Positions 38,581 through 48,184 of a DNA stretch of 64,000 bases are shown here, one piece after another (within the stretch, counting starts at the first letter, position 1; each line of letters starts with the position of its first letter). A program made the translations under genes and the position numbers. The stretch comes from Acinetobacter haemolyticus (GTDB lineage Bacteria > Pseudomonadota > Gammaproteobacteria > Pseudomonadales > Moraxellaceae): NCBI RefSeq assembly GCF_900406815.1, contig NZ_OVCN01000017.1, forward strand, positions 16,690-80,689, given 5' to 3'. The notes below the pieces were generated by a model. The model did not search any database. It was not told where the DNA came from and was given only the letters and a program-made list of their open reading frames with translations.

Positions 38581-38612
38581 TTTTATCGCCATAGCCAGCT
38601 ATGGCGATAAAA
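38581..38612 (-). terminator. Terminator hairpin after the Gly-rich lipoprotein gene
   Basis: TTTTATCGCCATAG (38581-38594) pairs with CTATGGCGATAAAA (38599-38612) around CCAG. A U-rich stretch of minus-strand sequence follows. It lies 10 bp past the lipoprotein stop and probably ends the parA-lipoprotein transcript. Confidence 0.75.
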
Positions 38613-38622
38613 CTAAAATAAA

Positions 38623-39009
38623 TTATTTTGTGCGTTGCTTCACAATAATTGGACAACCCTTAAATTGGGCAGCTTGCACAATCGCGTCTTGTTGACCCAG
38701 TACTTTCGCCAATTCAGTGTTCTTGGTATTCATGGACTGTCCCATGTTTACAGAAACAGAAGGACCAAAGCCCCAGCCGCCTTTACCCCAACCACCACCG
38801 AGTCCGACACCGACCCCAACACCTGTACGTTTTGGTGTTTGCACACCATTATCAATATAGTGTTGGATACGATTGTACTCAGCTTGCAATTGTTGGCAGT
38901 TCAAAGCTTGATATTGGGTAGGCGAAACATAAGCGGGTTTAACCGTCGATGCACAAGCACCTAATAACAAACTGACAGCCAAAACTGGCATCCAATATAA
39001 GCGTTTCAT
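38623..39009 (-). CDS. Small glycine-rich lipoprotein
   Basis: The 128-residue protein has a lipoprotein signal ending LLLGAC (Cys near 19, Ala-Ser after it). An N-terminal part with NCQQLQAEYNRIQHYI is followed by a Gly/Trp-rich stretch (GVGVGVGLGGGWGKGGWGFG) and a C-terminal helix with KVLGQQDAIVQAAQF. It is similar in layout to metal-resistance-like or slime lipoproteins but I cannot name a family. It follows the ParA gene by 9 bp, so the two are probably one operon. Confidence 0.75.
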   Translation of the reverse strand: MKRLYWMPVLAVSLLLGACASTVKPAYVSPTQYQALNCQQLQAEYNRIQHYIDNGVQTPKRTGVGVGVGLGGGWGKGGWGFGPSVSVNMGQSMNTKNTELAKVLGQQDAIVQAAQFKGCPIIVKQRTK

Positions 39010-39018
39010 AATGTTCTC

Positions 39019-39861
39019 TTATTGCTTAGATTCAATCTCATTGAACAAAGTGACATAAGCAAGAGTCAGTTTGTGTTCAGATGCCAAATGAATCAACGGT
39101 AAATTCTTTTGATGCGATTCTTTCATCAATACAGATGGTGGCAACATACTTGCTAACACAGGTAAACCTTCATCGATTAACTGTTGAACCACTTCACGCG
39201 GTAACTTTGCTTGAGACTGGAACTGATTGACCACAATCCCTTCAATCTCTAAGCGATCATTATGATCATCTTGGGTTTCGAGAATATTTTCAATCAAAGT
39301 TTGTAACGCACGTTTAGAAAATACATCACAATCGAATGGAATCAACACGCGATCTGCTGCAATCAGCGCAGACAATGTAAAGAAGTTAAATGCAGGTGGA
39401 GTATCTATAAAGATACGGTCATATCGCGCACTTAGTGCTTGAATCGAATCACGTAATTTATAGATTTTATGTTTACTTTCTAGCGCATGCTCTAGTGCGC
39501 CCAAACTTGGACTTGCTGGAATCACATCTAAGTTTGCAAAGGATGTACGATGCACGTAACTGTCCAAACCTTTGCCACGTGGAACTTTAAGAATTGATCC
39601 TAGGGCATTGCCAATCAAGCTTTTTTGCTGGGTTGCACCCAAGATATCTTCAAAGAAATTTTCAATATTTGGTTCTAACGCCGCTTTATCCGCAGAATAT
39701 GTTGCATCTTCACCCAAAAGGTATTGGCTGGAGTTTGCTTGTGGATCAAGATCAATCACCAAGGTTCTCAGCCCTTGTTGAGCGCTAATCGCAGCTAGAT
39801 TGATTGTAATACTTGATTTCCCCACACCACCTTTTTGGTTAAATACCACACGCGTTAACAT
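39019..39861 (-). CDS. Orphan ParA-family ATPase
   Basis: The 280-residue protein has the deviant Walker A KGGVGKSS near residue 10, the VIDLDPQANSSQYL motif near 36, and Walker B-like IFIDTPPAFNFFTLSALIAAD near 147. No ParB, parS or replication gene lies nearby. ParA-like ATPases without ParB position other cargo such as chemotaxis arrays or secretion systems. Here the only linked gene is a small lipoprotein. Confidence 0.88.
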   Translation of the reverse strand: MLTRVVFNQKGGVGKSSITINLAAISAQQGLRTLVIDLDPQANSSQYLLGEDATYSADKAALEPNIENFFEDILGATQQKSLIGNALGSILKVPRGKGLDSYVHRTSFANLDVIPASPSLGALEHALESKHKIYKLRDSIQALSARYDRIFIDTPPAFNFFTLSALIAADRVLIPFDCDVFSKRALQTLIENILETQDDHNDRLEIEGIVVNQFQSQAKLPREVVQQLIDEGLPVLASMLPPSVLMKESHQKNLPLIHLASEHKLTLAYVTLFNEIESKQ

Positions 39862-39942
39862 GATTTCCCTCTACAATATTTTTTGTAAACTGCACGCAGT
39901 TTAACCTAGAGCCAAAACAATTACTAAAACAATGTCCAACAA

Positions 39943-40335
39943 TTACGCAAAAACAGGTTTGATCATGACTAAACCTAAGGTACCCACTAAGGCAACCGCA
40001 CCGATGATAATACCAGCACGACGTTGGACCAGTAAGATACTGTCATCTTTACGAAAAGCTTTGATCAATGATGAGCATAACACGATGAATAAAATGACTT
40101 TGGCATAGAACCAAGGCTGCACATCGAAGTTTTTCATCATCAATAGAATCAGTCCCGTAATCAAAATCACGGTCAATGATAAATGCTGCATCGCCACTAA
40201 GCTTTTGCGCGCGGTAGGATTCGGTTGTTCATTTTTAACACCGACAAATAAAGTTGCAGCACGTGCTACAAATGCAATGATTAACAGACTCACTGCCGAC
40301 ATATGAATAATTTTAGTGAGTAAATGCGCGTCCAT
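39943..40335 (-). CDS. SirB2-family membrane protein
   Basis: The 130-residue protein has four hydrophobic helices and starts MDAHLLTKIIHMSAVSLLII, matching the SirB family (named from a Salmonella invasion locus). The basic segment NPTARKSLVAMQHLSLTVIL contains the family's conserved His. The function is unknown. The ATG at 40335 is chosen over a TTG at 40341. It starts 9 bp after bolA. Confidence 0.82.
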   Translation of the reverse strand: MDAHLLTKIIHMSAVSLLIIAFVARAATLFVGVKNEQPNPTARKSLVAMQHLSLTVILITGLILLMMKNFDVQPWFYAKVILFIVLCSSLIKAFRKDDSILLVQRRAGIIIGAVALVGTLGLVMIKPVFA

Positions 40336-40344
40336 GATCAATCC

Positions 40345-40653
40345 TTATTGTTTAGGTGCATGTGCACAGTCTGGGCTTGCAGGTGCTTGACCTTGCCACT
40401 CGCTTGGTACATAGGCATGAATAGCAAGTGCATGTATTTTTCCAGGGCTCATGAGTTCTGCTGCGACTGCATAAATTTTTTGATGACGTTGAACTAAACG
40501 TAATCCTTGAAATGCTTCGCTCACGACGATCACTTTAAAGTGAGATTCTTTCCCTGGAAAATACCCCCCATGCCCAGCCGATTCGTTGATTACCTCAAGA
40601 TGACTGGGGGCAAGACTTTCTAAGCGTTCAATCAATTGTTGTTCTAAGTTCAT
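40345..40653 (-). CDS. BolA-family protein
   Basis: The 102-residue protein has the BolA fold: ERLESLAPSHLEVINESAGH near residue 9, SHFKVIVVSEAFQGLRLVQRHQ near 37, and the conserved His in KIHALAIHAYVPSEW. BolA works with monothiol glutaredoxins in iron-sulfur trafficking or acts as a transcription factor. It is upstream of the SirB2 gene in the same direction. Confidence 0.92.
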   Translation of the reverse strand: MNLEQQLIERLESLAPSHLEVINESAGHGGYFPGKESHFKVIVVSEAFQGLRLVQRHQKIYAVAAELMSPGKIHALAIHAYVPSEWQGQAPASPDCAHAPKQ

Positions 40654-40806
40654 CAGTCACTCTATTAAGGTCAGATCGAGATTGCTCATTAGTATACATC
40701 ACCCATAGATTGGTTAAACTTTTGTGCAAAATTTTGCTTTTTTCTATTTTTGGCCACGAAAATGCTTTTATTTTATGCAATTAAGCCAATTCTCTGCATA
40801 AAGTTG

Positions 40807-40834
40807 TTGACCCTTATTTTGCTTAATGTATTAT
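40807..40834 (+). promoter_or_regulatory. Promoter of the tRNA-Gly pair
   Basis: TTGACC (40807-40812) and TATTAT (40829-40834) are separated by 16 bp, ending 9 bp before the mature 5' end of the first tRNA. A GC-rich discriminator (GCTGGC) follows, as in stringently controlled stable RNA promoters. Confidence 0.75.
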
Positions 40835-40843
40835 AGCTGGCAC

Positions 40844-40919
<76 letters not shown>

Positions 40920-40964
40920 GATTGGTTTTTTTAAGTGTAAGTTTTCGTAAAAACTGCTCAATAT

Positions 40965-41040
<76 letters not shown>

Positions 41041-41045
41041 AATTT

Positions 41046-41077
41046 AAAAAGCCCTAGTCGAAAGATTAGGGCTTTTT
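41046..41077. terminator. Bidirectional terminator after the tRNA pair
   Basis: 41046-41059 and 41064-41077 form a 14-bp stem (one G-U pair, core GCCCTA / TAGGGC) with a GAAA loop and A/T tracts on both sides. It ends the tRNA transcript and the minus-strand MHS transporter gene. Confidence 0.93.
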
Positions 41078-41097
41078 TCTGTCTATACCTTCAGTAA

Positions 41098-42450
41098 TTA
41101 TGGCTGTTCAGTGACCTTGGTTTTTAAATTCAAATCATCTGTTTGCAGATAAGCTTGGGCAACACGATCGCGTGGCATAAAGGTTGTTGCGATAATCGCG
41201 ATCATTGCCATTGAGCCGATATAAATCATAATCAAATAAGGGCTTCCACCGCCGACGCTCAATAGTTTTGTAGCGATTAATGGTGCAATCCCGCCACCCA
41301 ATACACCTGCCAACTGCACTGAGATGGATATCCCACTATAACGAATTTCAGCTGGGAACTGGCGCGCGAATAATTGTGCTTGTGGTGCATACATAATCGG
41401 AAAAACCACCCCGATCGCCAATACGATCGCAGTCCATACCCATACAGGATCTTTGGTATTCAACATACTAAAGAATGGATAGCTAAACAGTGCCAACACA
41501 CATAAGCCAAACATAAACATATTGCGCTGACCAACCTTATCGGACAAATGTCCACATAAAGGTGTCATAAACAAAATCACCGCTGCACCACAAATGGTGG
41601 CAAACAAAATCTCTTGTCGCGGAATACCCAGTTGAGTCGTGGTATAAGCCAAGGTAAATGTTGATGCAATATAAAACCATGCGTTTTCAGCAGCACGTGC
41701 CACAATAATCGTAATCAGCTGTTTCGGATGTTGTTTAAACACTTTTAAAGCAGGAACTTTGATGTTTTCAGCTTGCTGTTTGACTTTCTCAAAGTCAGGT
41801 GACTCAGGCACTTTGACACGGATATACCATCCGACAGCCAATAGAACGATACTTGCAAGGAAAGGAATACGCCAACCCCAACTAAACAATGCGTGTTCGG
41901 GCAGTAACGATACCAAGCCAAGCGCAATCGAGGCCAGCATTAAACCACCACCTGTACTGGCTTGAGGTAAACTGCCCCAAAATCCTTTTTTGCCATCCGG
42001 TGCATGTTCAACTGCCATCAGCACTGCACCGCCCCACTCACCGCCCATTGCCATACCTTGAATAAAGCGCAAGATCACCAAGCAAATCGCAGCCCAATAA
42101 CCGATCGTTTCATACGTCGGTAATAGTCCGATCAATACTGTTGGAATACCCATGAGCATCAAGGTGAGTAACAACATGGATTTACGCCCGATCTTGTCAC
42201 CGAAGTGTCCAAACACTAAACCACCTAGCGGTCGTCCAATAAAACCCACGGCATAGGTACCAAATGCGGCGAGTACACCTGTGAGAGGATCAAGATTAGG
42301 GAAAAATAATTTGTTGAAAATCAGTGCCGCTGCTGCGCCATAGATAAAAAAGTCATACCACTCAATGGTGGTACCGACCATGCTAGAAATCCCTGCTAAT
42401 CGATGTGACGACTTTTTAGGGGACGAACCGTTTCCATCTGTTGTTTGCAT
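41098..42450 (-). CDS. MHS-family MFS transporter (metabolite:proton symporter)
   Basis: A 450-residue 12-helix transporter of the MHS family, relatives of which import shikimate, alpha-ketoglutarate, proline/betaine or dicarboxylates. Signatures are GTTIEWYDFFIYG near residue 30, FGHFGDKIGRKSMLL near 87 and GGEWGGAVLMAVEHAP near 135. The ATG at 42450 follows AAGGAT. It is the last gene of the valine degradation cluster, 118 bp after the hydrolase gene, so it may import an acid fed into that pathway; the substrate is inferred only from context. Confidence 0.88.
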   Translation of the reverse strand: MQTTDGNGSSPKKSSHRLAGISSMVGTTIEWYDFFIYGAAAALIFNKLFFPNLDPLTGVLAAFGTYAVGFIGRPLGGLVFGHFGDKIGRKSMLLLTLMLMGIPTVLIGLLPTYETIGYWAAICLVILRFIQGMAMGGEWGGAVLMAVEHAPDGKKGFWGSLPQASTGGGLMLASIALGLVSLLPEHALFSWGWRIPFLASIVLLAVGWYIRVKVPESPDFEKVKQQAENIKVPALKVFKQHPKQLITIIVARAAENAWFYIASTFTLAYTTTQLGIPRQEILFATICGAAVILFMTPLCGHLSDKVGQRNMFMFGLCVLALFSYPFFSMLNTKDPVWVWTAIVLAIGVVFPIMYAPQAQLFARQFPAEIRYSGISISVQLAGVLGGGIAPLIATKLLSVGGGSPYLIMIYIGSMAMIAIIATTFMPRDRVAQAYLQTDDLNLKTKVTEQP

Positions 42451-42568
42451 CACAATTATCCTTATTTAGATCTTCTTGTTTTAGCTTGAATGCTTATGGA
42501 CATTGCTACCCATAAGCATGTCAACACTCTATATTTTTGTGAGCTTTTATTGTTTTTATGTTGTTAAT

Positions 42569-43594
42569 TTAGCTCAGCTTTTCCAATATTTTCTCCAGTT
42601 CTGGATTGGCTTGTTTCCATTGCGGTTGTTTGTCTTTATCCACAATCAGTGCGCGTACACCTTCAATAAAGTCCCCATGCTCAAACCAAATATCCTGTAA
42701 ATCACGCTCAAGTTGCATACATTGTTGCAAGGAAAGCCCACGTCCAAGATGCTGTAGTTTCAAGCTGGTTTGTTTTGCGACAAAAGATCGCTGTTGCAGA
42801 AGATGAAGTAATTTACTTGCCCACGGCTGTAATTGTTCATCTTGTTCATTTGCAAGACTTTGCTCAATCTCGTCCAAGTGTTGGAAACCGAAATGTTTAC
42901 GAATCGCTTCAGCAAACTGTTTCAATTCACTTTCTGCTGGGCGGGTGATAAAGCAACTGACAATGTGTTCAATGTTTTGCTGACTTAAATCAGTTTCCGC
43001 AACCAATGCATCTTGCAAGGCTGGAAGTTTTTCGCTCGGCACATGGTAGTCGATCAAATCTAGATAGAGTGCATCACTGCTACTGATTTGTTCGCCCGTG
43101 ATCGCCATGTATACGCCAATATCATCCAAGCGCGATAGGAAATGAGTAGCACCGACATCTGGGAAAAAACCAATCGCTGTTTCAGGCATGGCAAAGCGTG
43201 ATTTTTCACTACTCACAATTATGTGGCAGGCTTGGGCTAAGCCAAAACCACCACCAAGCACATAACCATCGAGCAGAACGACGACAGGTTTATGGTACTC
43301 ACGTATGGTGGTGAGCATCTTATATTCGGCACTAAAATAACCCTGATGATCTGTCTTGCCCAGTTTATAACTGTCATACAAATAGCGAATATCGCCGCCT
43401 GCACAAAAGGCTTTCGGGCTATTCGATTTGAACAAAACGGCTTGAATAGAAGCATCATTTCGCCAAAGTTCAAGTTGGGTTCGAATCCCTTCGATCATCT
43501 CTAGCGACAAGGCATTCAGATGCGTCACTCGATCCAAAGTGATCATGCCGAGACCACCTTGTTGCTCAATCATTAAGTGATTTTCTTTGTTCAT
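42569..43594 (-). CDS. 3-Hydroxyisobutyryl-CoA hydrolase (crotonase fold)
   Basis: Releases 3-hydroxyisobutyrate from its CoA thioester in valine breakdown. The 341-residue length and HIBCH-type motifs distinguish it from the shorter enoyl-CoA hydratases: KAFCAGGDIRYLYDSYK near 60, VLLDGYVLGGGFGLAQACH near 105 and FAMPETAIGFFPDVGATHFL near 140. The C-terminal HIBCH extension (SFVAKQTSLKLQHLGRGLSL) is present. It follows the enoyl-CoA hydratase by 12 bp. Confidence 0.92.
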   Translation of the reverse strand: MNKENHLMIEQQGGLGMITLDRVTHLNALSLEMIEGIRTQLELWRNDASIQAVLFKSNSPKAFCAGGDIRYLYDSYKLGKTDHQGYFSAEYKMLTTIREYHKPVVVLLDGYVLGGGFGLAQACHIIVSSEKSRFAMPETAIGFFPDVGATHFLSRLDDIGVYMAITGEQISSSDALYLDLIDYHVPSEKLPALQDALVAETDLSQQNIEHIVSCFITRPAESELKQFAEAIRKHFGFQHLDEIEQSLANEQDEQLQPWASKLLHLLQQRSFVAKQTSLKLQHLGRGLSLQQCMQLERDLQDIWFEHGDFIEGVRALIVDKDKQPQWKQANPELEKILEKLS

Positions 43595-43606
43595 TTTGTT
43601 GATCTC

Positions 43607-44383
43607 TTATTGATTTTTAAAATTGGCTTGCCGTTTTTCTACAAACGCTTGCATCCCTTCTTTTTGATCTATCGTGGCAAAAATAGAATGGAACATGCGT
43701 CGTTCAAAACGTAAACCTTCGGTCAAATTGACTTCAAAGGCTCGGTTAATGGTTTCTTTCAACATCATATTTGCAGTTAAAGAACGTGCTGCAATTTTTT
43801 CAGCTGCTTGTAGGGTTTGTTCAAGTAGGTCTTCTTTGGTGAATACACGTGCAACTAAACCACTTTGCTCTGCTTCAACCGCTCCCATTTGTCTCGCAGT
43901 CAAACACATTTCCATGGCTTTGGCTTTACCAATCGCATGGGTTAGACGTTGCGTTCCCCCAATCCCAGGAATCACGCCCAAGGTTACTTCAGGTAAGCCG
44001 AACTTGGCATTGTCAGCGCAGTAGATAAAGTCACACATCAGTGCCAACTCACAACCGCCGCCTAAAGCATAGCCACTCACGGCAGCAATCAAAGGCTTAC
44101 GGCGTTGAGCAATACGATCGGCAAGATGGAAAAAATCATCAAAATAAATATCAGGAAAATTCAGCTGAGCCATTTCCTTAATATCCGCGCCTGCTGCAAA
44201 GGCTTTTTCTGAGCCTGCCAACACGATACAACCAATCTCTCGATCTTTTTCCAGTTCATCGAGTGCTTGATTCACTTCACTGATCAATTCACTGTTTAGC
44301 GCATTTAAGGCTTTAGGACGATTGAGGGTAATTAACCCAACACCATTACGCTTTTCCAATAAAATAGTTTGCCACTGCATCAT
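43607..44383 (-). CDS. Enoyl-CoA hydratase (valine pathway, methacrylyl-CoA)
   Basis: A 258-residue crotonase. Both catalytic Glu residues are in place, in LGGGCELALMCDF near 108 and FGLPEVTLGVIPGIGGTQRL near 135. Its position between the acyl-CoA dehydrogenase and the HIB-CoA hydrolase indicates hydration of methacrylyl-CoA to 3-hydroxyisobutyryl-CoA. It is 18 bp after the dehydrogenase gene. The start may be either of two adjacent ATG codons. Confidence 0.92.
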   Translation of the reverse strand: MMQWQTILLEKRNGVGLITLNRPKALNALNSELISEVNQALDELEKDREIGCIVLAGSEKAFAAGADIKEMAQLNFPDIYFDDFFHLADRIAQRRKPLIAAVSGYALGGGCELALMCDFIYCADNAKFGLPEVTLGVIPGIGGTQRLTHAIGKAKAMEMCLTARQMGAVEAEQSGLVARVFTKEDLLEQTLQAAEKIAARSLTANMMLKETINRAFEVNLTEGLRFERRMFHSIFATIDQKEGMQAFVEKRQANFKNQ

Positions 44384-44401
44384 TCAATCCTTGTTTGAGT
44401 T

Positions 44402-45529
44402 TTATAGACTACGTGCGATCACTAAACGTTGAATATCGCTGGTACCTTCATAAATCTGACAAATTCGTGCATCACGATAAATTCGCTCGATTGGAAAATC
44501 TTTCAGATAACCATAACCACCAAAGACCTGCAACGCACTCGAACAGACCCGCTCTGACATTTCAGAAGCAAATAATTTCGCCATCGATGCTTCATTTAAA
44601 CAAGGTTGGCCCGCTTCTTTGAGACGTGCGGCATAATGCACCAGTTGTCGTGCAGCTTCGATTTCAGTTGCCATACTGGCAAGACGGAAGGCAATCGCTT
44701 GATGCTCGAAAATTGGTTTACCAAATGTCAGACGTTCTTTGGCATAGTGTGTGGCTTCTTCGAGCGCCGCACGTGCCAAACCCACTGCTTGTGCTGCAAT
44801 CCCAATACGACCACCTTCTAAATTGGCAAGTGCAATTTTTAGCCCCTCGCCTTCTTTACCCAACATCAAACTTTTATGCACACGCACATCGGTCAAAGCA
44901 ATTTGACAAGTATCCGATGCATGTAAACCTAATTTTTCTTCAACACGAATGACCTCATACCCCGGTGTATCACGTGGCACGAGGAAAGCACTCATGCCCT
45001 TTTTACCCGCGCTTGGATCAGTCACGGCAAAGACGATAATCATCCCTGCATTATGGCCAGAAGTAATAAATTGCTTTGCACCATTCAGAATATAGTCGTC
45101 CCCATCTTTAACCGCACGAGTTTTGATGGCTGCGGCATCCGAACCGGTATGAGGTTCGGTTAAAGCAAATGCCCCGATCATTTCGCCTTGCGCTAAGGGC
45201 TTTAAAAAGCGTTCCTTTTGCTCGTCATTACCAAATTTTAAAACCGGTACACAGCCTACCGAGTTATGCACGCTCATAATGGTTGAGGTCGCACCATCTG
45301 CTGCTGCGACTTCTTCGAGTGCCAAGACATAGGCCAAATTACCCGTGTCAGAACCACCCCATTGCTCTGGGACTAACATCCCCATAAAACCAAGCTGTCC
45401 CATCTGCGCCAAGGCAGCTTTGGGAAAGGTGCCATCTCGATCCCAATCACTGGCATTCGGTTTGATTTGTTCTTGGGCGAAGCTTTTCGCCATATCACGA
45501 ATTAACAATTGTTCTTCGGTAAATTGCAT
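44402..45529 (-). CDS. Acyl-CoA dehydrogenase, probably isobutyryl-CoA dehydrogenase
   Basis: A 375-residue FAD acyl-CoA dehydrogenase: the FAD-binding [19 protein letters not shown] near residue 118, the [17 protein letters not shown] region, and the catalytic Glu in [17 protein letters not shown] at the C-terminus, the position used by short-chain and isobutyryl-CoA dehydrogenases. Neighbouring genes point to isobutyryl-CoA as the substrate. It starts 11 bp after the acyl-CoA ligase gene. Confidence 0.9.
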   Translation of the reverse strand: MQFTEEQLLIRDMAKSFAQEQIKPNASDWDRDGTFPKAALAQMGQLGFMGMLVPEQWGGSDTGNLAYVLALEEVAAADGATSTIMSVHNSVGCVPVLKFGNDEQKERFLKPLAQGEMIGAFALTEPHTGSDAAAIKTRAVKDGDDYILNGAKQFITSGHNAGMIIVFAVTDPSAGKKGMSAFLVPRDTPGYEVIRVEEKLGLHASDTCQIALTDVRVHKSLMLGKEGEGLKIALANLEGGRIGIAAQAVGLARAALEEATHYAKERLTFGKPIFEHQAIAFRLASMATEIEAARQLVHYAARLKEAGQPCLNEASMAKLFASEMSERVCSSALQVFGGYGYLKDFPIERIYRDARICQIYEGTSDIQRLVIARSL

Positions 45530-45540
45530 CGTTATTTCCC

Positions 45541-47190
45541 TTAGCCTGCTTTTGCTTGTTGTTTCGCAATTTCCTGATTACGCAATAAAAAACGTTGGAT
45601 TTTACCACTCGGCGTCTTCGGCAACTCGGTGACAAATTCCACTAGACGTGGATATGCATGCGCAGAAAGACGTTTTTTCACAAACTGGCTCAGTTCTTCA
45701 ATCAATGTATTCGAAGGCTGTGCTCCTGCCGCTAAAATCACAAAGGCTTTAACCAGTTCGGTACGATCAGGATCAGGCACACCAATCACCGCGGCTTCAA
45801 TCACCGCATCATGTTCAAGCAATGCGCTTTCAACATCGAATGGACCGATACGATAGCCTGATGTGGTGATCACATCATCGCTACGCCCCACAAAACTCAT
45901 ACTGCCATCGCTATGTAACTCAGCCGTGTCTCCTGTTAAATAATAATGACCAACAAAAGGTGATTTACGGCTTTCTTTATAACCTCCAAACCACATCATT
46001 GGCGATTGACTAATATCTACCGCCAAAATTCCTGCGGTGTCGGACGGAAGTTCTTCGCCTTGTTCATTGACTACGGCAACACGATAACCTGGACTTGGAA
46101 AACCTGCTGTCCCTGCACGTATTTCATGGCTTAAACCGTGATGGTTACACACCACCATACCCACTTCCGTTTGCCCATAATGATCATAAATCGGTGCATC
46201 TAAAACTTGTTTAAACCAGCGAATCACCTCAGGATTCAGTGGCTCACCAGCACTACTGACCACACGGAATTGTCCTTTTAACGGCGTCATTTGTGCTGGA
46301 TCAGCCGCCATCATCATACGATAGGCGGTTGGTGCACCTGCCAAGTTGGTGATTTGATAATCCTTGACGATTTGACACAGGCTGTCGGTGCTAAAAGCAC
46401 CTTCATAAAACAAAGTCGCATGACCCAAGAATAACGGTCCAGTAATCGCATAGTACAAACCATACGCCCAACCCGGATCAGCGATATTCCAAAAGGCATC
46501 ATCTTCAGTTAAGCCAATCGCATCTTGCATATAGCGACCAAATGCAATCAAGGCTTTTAGTGGCACTTCGAGCGGTTTGGCAGGCCCAGTTGTGCCTGAA
46601 GTAAACATCAATAAGAATGGATCATTCAAATTACGCATCACCAATTCACATTGATCAGACTGCTGATTTAACTCCTGCCAAAAATTAAAATCACTTGCTT
46701 TCAGCGCTGTGCCTTCTGTATCAGCAACGGTCACGATGGCTGGACATTGTTCAACTTCATCGAGCTTGCTGCGATTGCCTACATCCGTCACGACTAACTT
46801 ACTTTGCGCAAGTTGAATGCGATGCTCAATCGCTTTCGGCCCAAAAGCAGTAAACAATGGTTGATATACGGCTCCAATTCGCCATGCGGCTAAAATCGTC
46901 ACGATCAGTTCAGGCGTTCGTGGTAATAAACCCGAAATACGATCGCCTGCCTGTACACCTTGTGATTTTAGAAAATTGGCAAATTGACTGGACCACTGTT
47001 TGAATTGCGCAAAGCTATATTGTTGCTTACGCCCATCCTTGCCTTGCCAGTACAAAGCAACTTTTTCACCGTCTACATGTCGGTCACAACACTCAAAGCA
47101 TGCATTGAGTGCATCTACCGAACCTGACAACATGTGTTGAGCCGTATTTTCAAAATCAAATGTTTGTGCCACATCTTTATAATTCAACAT
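45541..47190 (-). CDS. AMP-forming acyl-CoA synthetase
   Basis: An ANL-superfamily ligase of 549 residues: P-loop-like [17 protein letters not shown] near 190, [16 protein letters not shown] near 328, the hinge [16 protein letters not shown] near 450, and the catalytic Lys in [16 protein letters not shown] near the C-terminus. It resembles acetyl/medium-chain acyl-CoA ligases. In this cluster it may activate isobutyrate or a related short acid. Valine degradation itself starts from a keto-acid dehydrogenase product and does not need it. Confidence 0.88.
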   Translation of the reverse strand: MLNYKDVAQTFDFENTAQHMLSGSVDALNACFECCDRHVDGEKVALYWQGKDGRKQQYSFAQFKQWSSQFANFLKSQGVQAGDRISGLLPRTPELIVTILAAWRIGAVYQPLFTAFGPKAIEHRIQLAQSKLVVTDVGNRSKLDEVEQCPAIVTVADTEGTALKASDFNFWQELNQQSDQCELVMRNLNDPFLLMFTSGTTGPAKPLEVPLKALIAFGRYMQDAIGLTEDDAFWNIADPGWAYGLYYAITGPLFLGHATLFYEGAFSTDSLCQIVKDYQITNLAGAPTAYRMMMAADPAQMTPLKGQFRVVSSAGEPLNPEVIRWFKQVLDAPIYDHYGQTEVGMVVCNHHGLSHEIRAGTAGFPSPGYRVAVVNEQGEELPSDTAGILAVDISQSPMMWFGGYKESRKSPFVGHYYLTGDTAELHSDGSMSFVGRSDDVITTSGYRIGPFDVESALLEHDAVIEAAVIGVPDPDRTELVKAFVILAAGAQPSNTLIEELSQFVKKRLSAHAYPRLVEFVTELPKTPSGKIQRFLLRNQEIAKQQAKAG

Positions 47191-47280
47191 CTCTATTCCC
47201 TCAGTCTGGATTTGTAGTTATTCACGACAGAGTTTCATGATTCAAAGCCATCCTATGGCTTCGTGCTTATAGCTTGGTAC

Positions 47281-48171
47281 TTAGACTTCTTCTGGAAGGT
47301 ACTGCTGGATAATGCTGGAGAAATCCAAATGCGCATTTCCACGCATACACATCTGCTGATACATCTGCTGCACCATACCACCTAACAAAATAGGCTGTTT
47401 GACCTGACCTGCCGCTTCGACTGCCAGACCTAAATCTTTGAGCATCAGTTGTGTCGCAAAACCATCTTGGTAGCCACGAGAAGCAGGTGCATTTTCATTG
47501 ATATGTGGCCACGGGTTACAGATCTCTGAACTCCAGCAACGACCACTTGAGGTGTTCACCACACCTGCCAATGCTTGCGGATCAATCCCCAATTTGGCAC
47601 CCAATGCCATACCCTCTGCCACAGCAGCCATTGAGATTCCAAGGATTAAGTTATTGCAAATCTTGGCAATTTGCCCCGCACCGACCTCGCCACAATGGAT
47701 GACATTTTTACCCATATGGCTGAGCACAGGTTTGACTTCCTCAAAAGTCTGATCATTAGCACCCACCATAAAAGTTAGGGTGCCCGCTTGCGCACCAATA
47801 GTGCCACCCGACACAGGCGCATCACAGATGTGAATATTTTTACTTTGTGCAAGCGCGGCGATATCTTTGATGGTCTGTGGATCAATGGTACTGCTATCAA
47901 TACATAAAGCCCCTGCTTTCAAGACTTCCAATACGCCCGCTTCACCGAGATAAACCTCTTTGACATGTTTGGCTGCTGGTAACATGGTGATCACCACATC
48001 CGCTTGTTGAGCAGCTGCTTGAGGACTGTCGCAGACCACTCCACCTGCTTCAGCAAAGTGCTGATTGGCCACGTCACTGAGATCATAACCATAGACTGTA
48101 AGTCCTGCTTTGAGCAGGTTATGGGCCATTCTGCCGCCCATATTTCCAAGACCGATAAAGGCGATATTCAT
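47281..48171 (-). CDS. mmsB: 3-Hydroxyisobutyrate dehydrogenase MmsB
   Basis: Oxidises 3-hydroxyisobutyrate to methylmalonate semialdehyde with NAD+. The 296-residue protein has the Rossmann motif IGLGNMGGRMAHNLL at the start, the substrate motif DAPVSGGTIGAQAGTLTFMVG near 116, and the catalytic Lys region GQIAKICNNLILGISM near 163. It lies 13 bp after mmsA; 90 bp separate it from the ligase gene. Confidence 0.95.
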   Translation of the reverse strand: MNIAFIGLGNMGGRMAHNLLKAGLTVYGYDLSDVANQHFAEAGGVVCDSPQAAAQQADVVITMLPAAKHVKEVYLGEAGVLEVLKAGALCIDSSTIDPQTIKDIAALAQSKNIHICDAPVSGGTIGAQAGTLTFMVGANDQTFEEVKPVLSHMGKNVIHCGEVGAGQIAKICNNLILGISMAAVAEGMALGAKLGIDPQALAGVVNTSSGRCWSSEICNPWPHINENAPASRGYQDGFATQLMLKDLGLAVEAAGQVKQPILLGGMVQQMYQQMCMRGNAHLDFSSIIQQYLPEEV

Positions 48172-48184
48172 CCCTGATTCTCCC

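Noticed and set aside
39019..39861. ParA as a sign of an integrated plasmid
   Set aside because: No ParB, Rep, relaxase or origin sequence nearby; composition is similar to the surrounding genes.
43674..44024. 116-codon plus-strand frame opposite the enoyl-CoA hydratase gene
   Set aside because: Antisense shadow of a real gene with catalytic motifs intact on the other strand.
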